A DNA stretch of 64,000 bases from an uncultured Roseburia sp. Its GTDB lineage: Bacteria > Bacillota > Clostridia > Lachnospirales > Lachnospiraceae. The DNA lies in assembly GCA_945787015.1 (NCBI GenBank), contig CALZGM010000009.1, positions 1 through 64,000 on the forward strand. Direction: 5' to 3'. How positions within the stretch are numbered: the stretch's first letter is position 1; each line of letters starts with the position of its first letter. Below, in pieces: positions 63,830 to 64,000 of the stretch. The position numbers were made by a program, and so were the translations under genes. The notes below the pieces were generated by a model. That model was not told the DNA's origin. It searched no databases and worked only from the letters and a program-made list of their open reading frames with translations.

Positions 63830-64000
63830 GTGTTTAGTAAGTTTAGTGTAAAGAAACCATACACCGTTTTTGTAGGTGTTGTACTGGTGATTGTTTTAGG
63901 TGTGGTATCTTTTACAAGAATGACCACGGATTTGCTGCCGGATATGAGCCTTCCATATGTGGTTGTAGTGACAACGGATATAGGGGCAAGTCCGGAGGAA
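63830..64000 (+). CDS. RND family efflux permease, N-terminal part (continues beyond window)
   Basis: GTG 63830 is preceded by AGGAGG (63817-63822). The 57 visible residues, FSKFSVKKPYTVFVGVVLVI ... TTDLLPDMSLPYVVVVTTD, match the first transmembrane helix and following segment of AcrB/MmpL-like pumps (usual start ...KPv.v.v..l.l..lG...l.....lP...p...v). The rest lies outside the window. Probably regulated by a TetR-family repressor. Confidence 0.85.
   Translation, partial: MFSKFSVKKPYTVFVGVVLVIVLGVVSFTRMTTDLLPDMSLPYVVVVTTDIGASPEE

Overview
The window reads as chromosomal DNA of a low-GC, spore-forming anaerobe of the Clostridia, most likely a member of the Lachnospiraceae. The signs are an alpha/beta-type small acid-soluble spore protein, AGGAGG-type ribosome binding sites, an oxygen-independent style of metabolism (ferredoxin-type sulfite/nitrite reductase, Fe-S aldo/keto reductase) and strong similarity of many proteins to clostridial families. 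The family assignment rests on recognition, not on a search. No rRNA, tRNA, CRISPR array or origin was seen.

Layout. 1-0.3 kb: the last codons of a large serine recombinase, a perfect terminator and inverted repeats, probably the right end of a mobile element. 0.5-2 kb: an HD-GYP phosphodiesterase and a small unknown gene. 2.1-11.4 kb: a six-gene oligopeptide ABC transporter operon in which nearly every subunit is unusual: a binding protein that looks circularly permuted, a permease with a ~280-residue insertion, one ATPase with a ~235-residue coiled-coil insertion, the other ATPase with a C-terminal two-helix membrane tail, and a last gene that looks like a degenerate ApbE-fold lipid-anchored or membrane-anchored protein. 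11.5-19.9 kb: housekeeping and stress genes (PepF peptidase, Fe-S aldo/keto reductase, KtrAB potassium uptake, CYTH protein, DJ-1 protein, SASP). 20-21.5 kb: a chemoreceptor split by a one-base loss in an A run. 21.6-25.6 kb: a heterodimeric ABC exporter preceded by a 25-codon leader peptide and a set of mutually exclusive hairpins ending in a terminator, i.e. a strong candidate for ribosome-mediated attenuation.

25.6-26.2 kb is a non-coding stretch made almost entirely of palindromes and direct repeats. 26.2-45.1 kb is an accessory island in which nearly all genes lie on the + strand, each with its own ribosome binding site: about a dozen GNAT acetyltransferases (some decayed), two MATE exporters, a chloramphenicol-acetyltransferase-like enzyme, a cytidine/blasticidin deaminase-like enzyme, two VOC proteins, a kinase-streptothricin-acetyltransferase fusion, a DUF5131 protein, a nucleoside phosphorylase, a methyltransferase and others. 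Several gene remnants and short duplications show that the island is being rearranged.

45.2-64 kb returns to core metabolism: siroheme reductase, an AGCS symporter, YbaK, a zeta-type toxin with a small upstream partner, an M28 peptidase, a LUD protein, a C39-like protease, then the protein quality-control cluster tig-clpP-clpX-lon-ysxC, followed by pncB, a ~190-nt strongly structured intergenic element, pyk, a small membrane protein and the start of an RND efflux pump under a TetR-type operator.

Three intergenic regions (23.7, 25.8 and 61.5 kb) share a hairpin with a CATG-CTTG-CATG-like tip but different, internally complementary outer arms, suggesting a family of structured elements in this genome.
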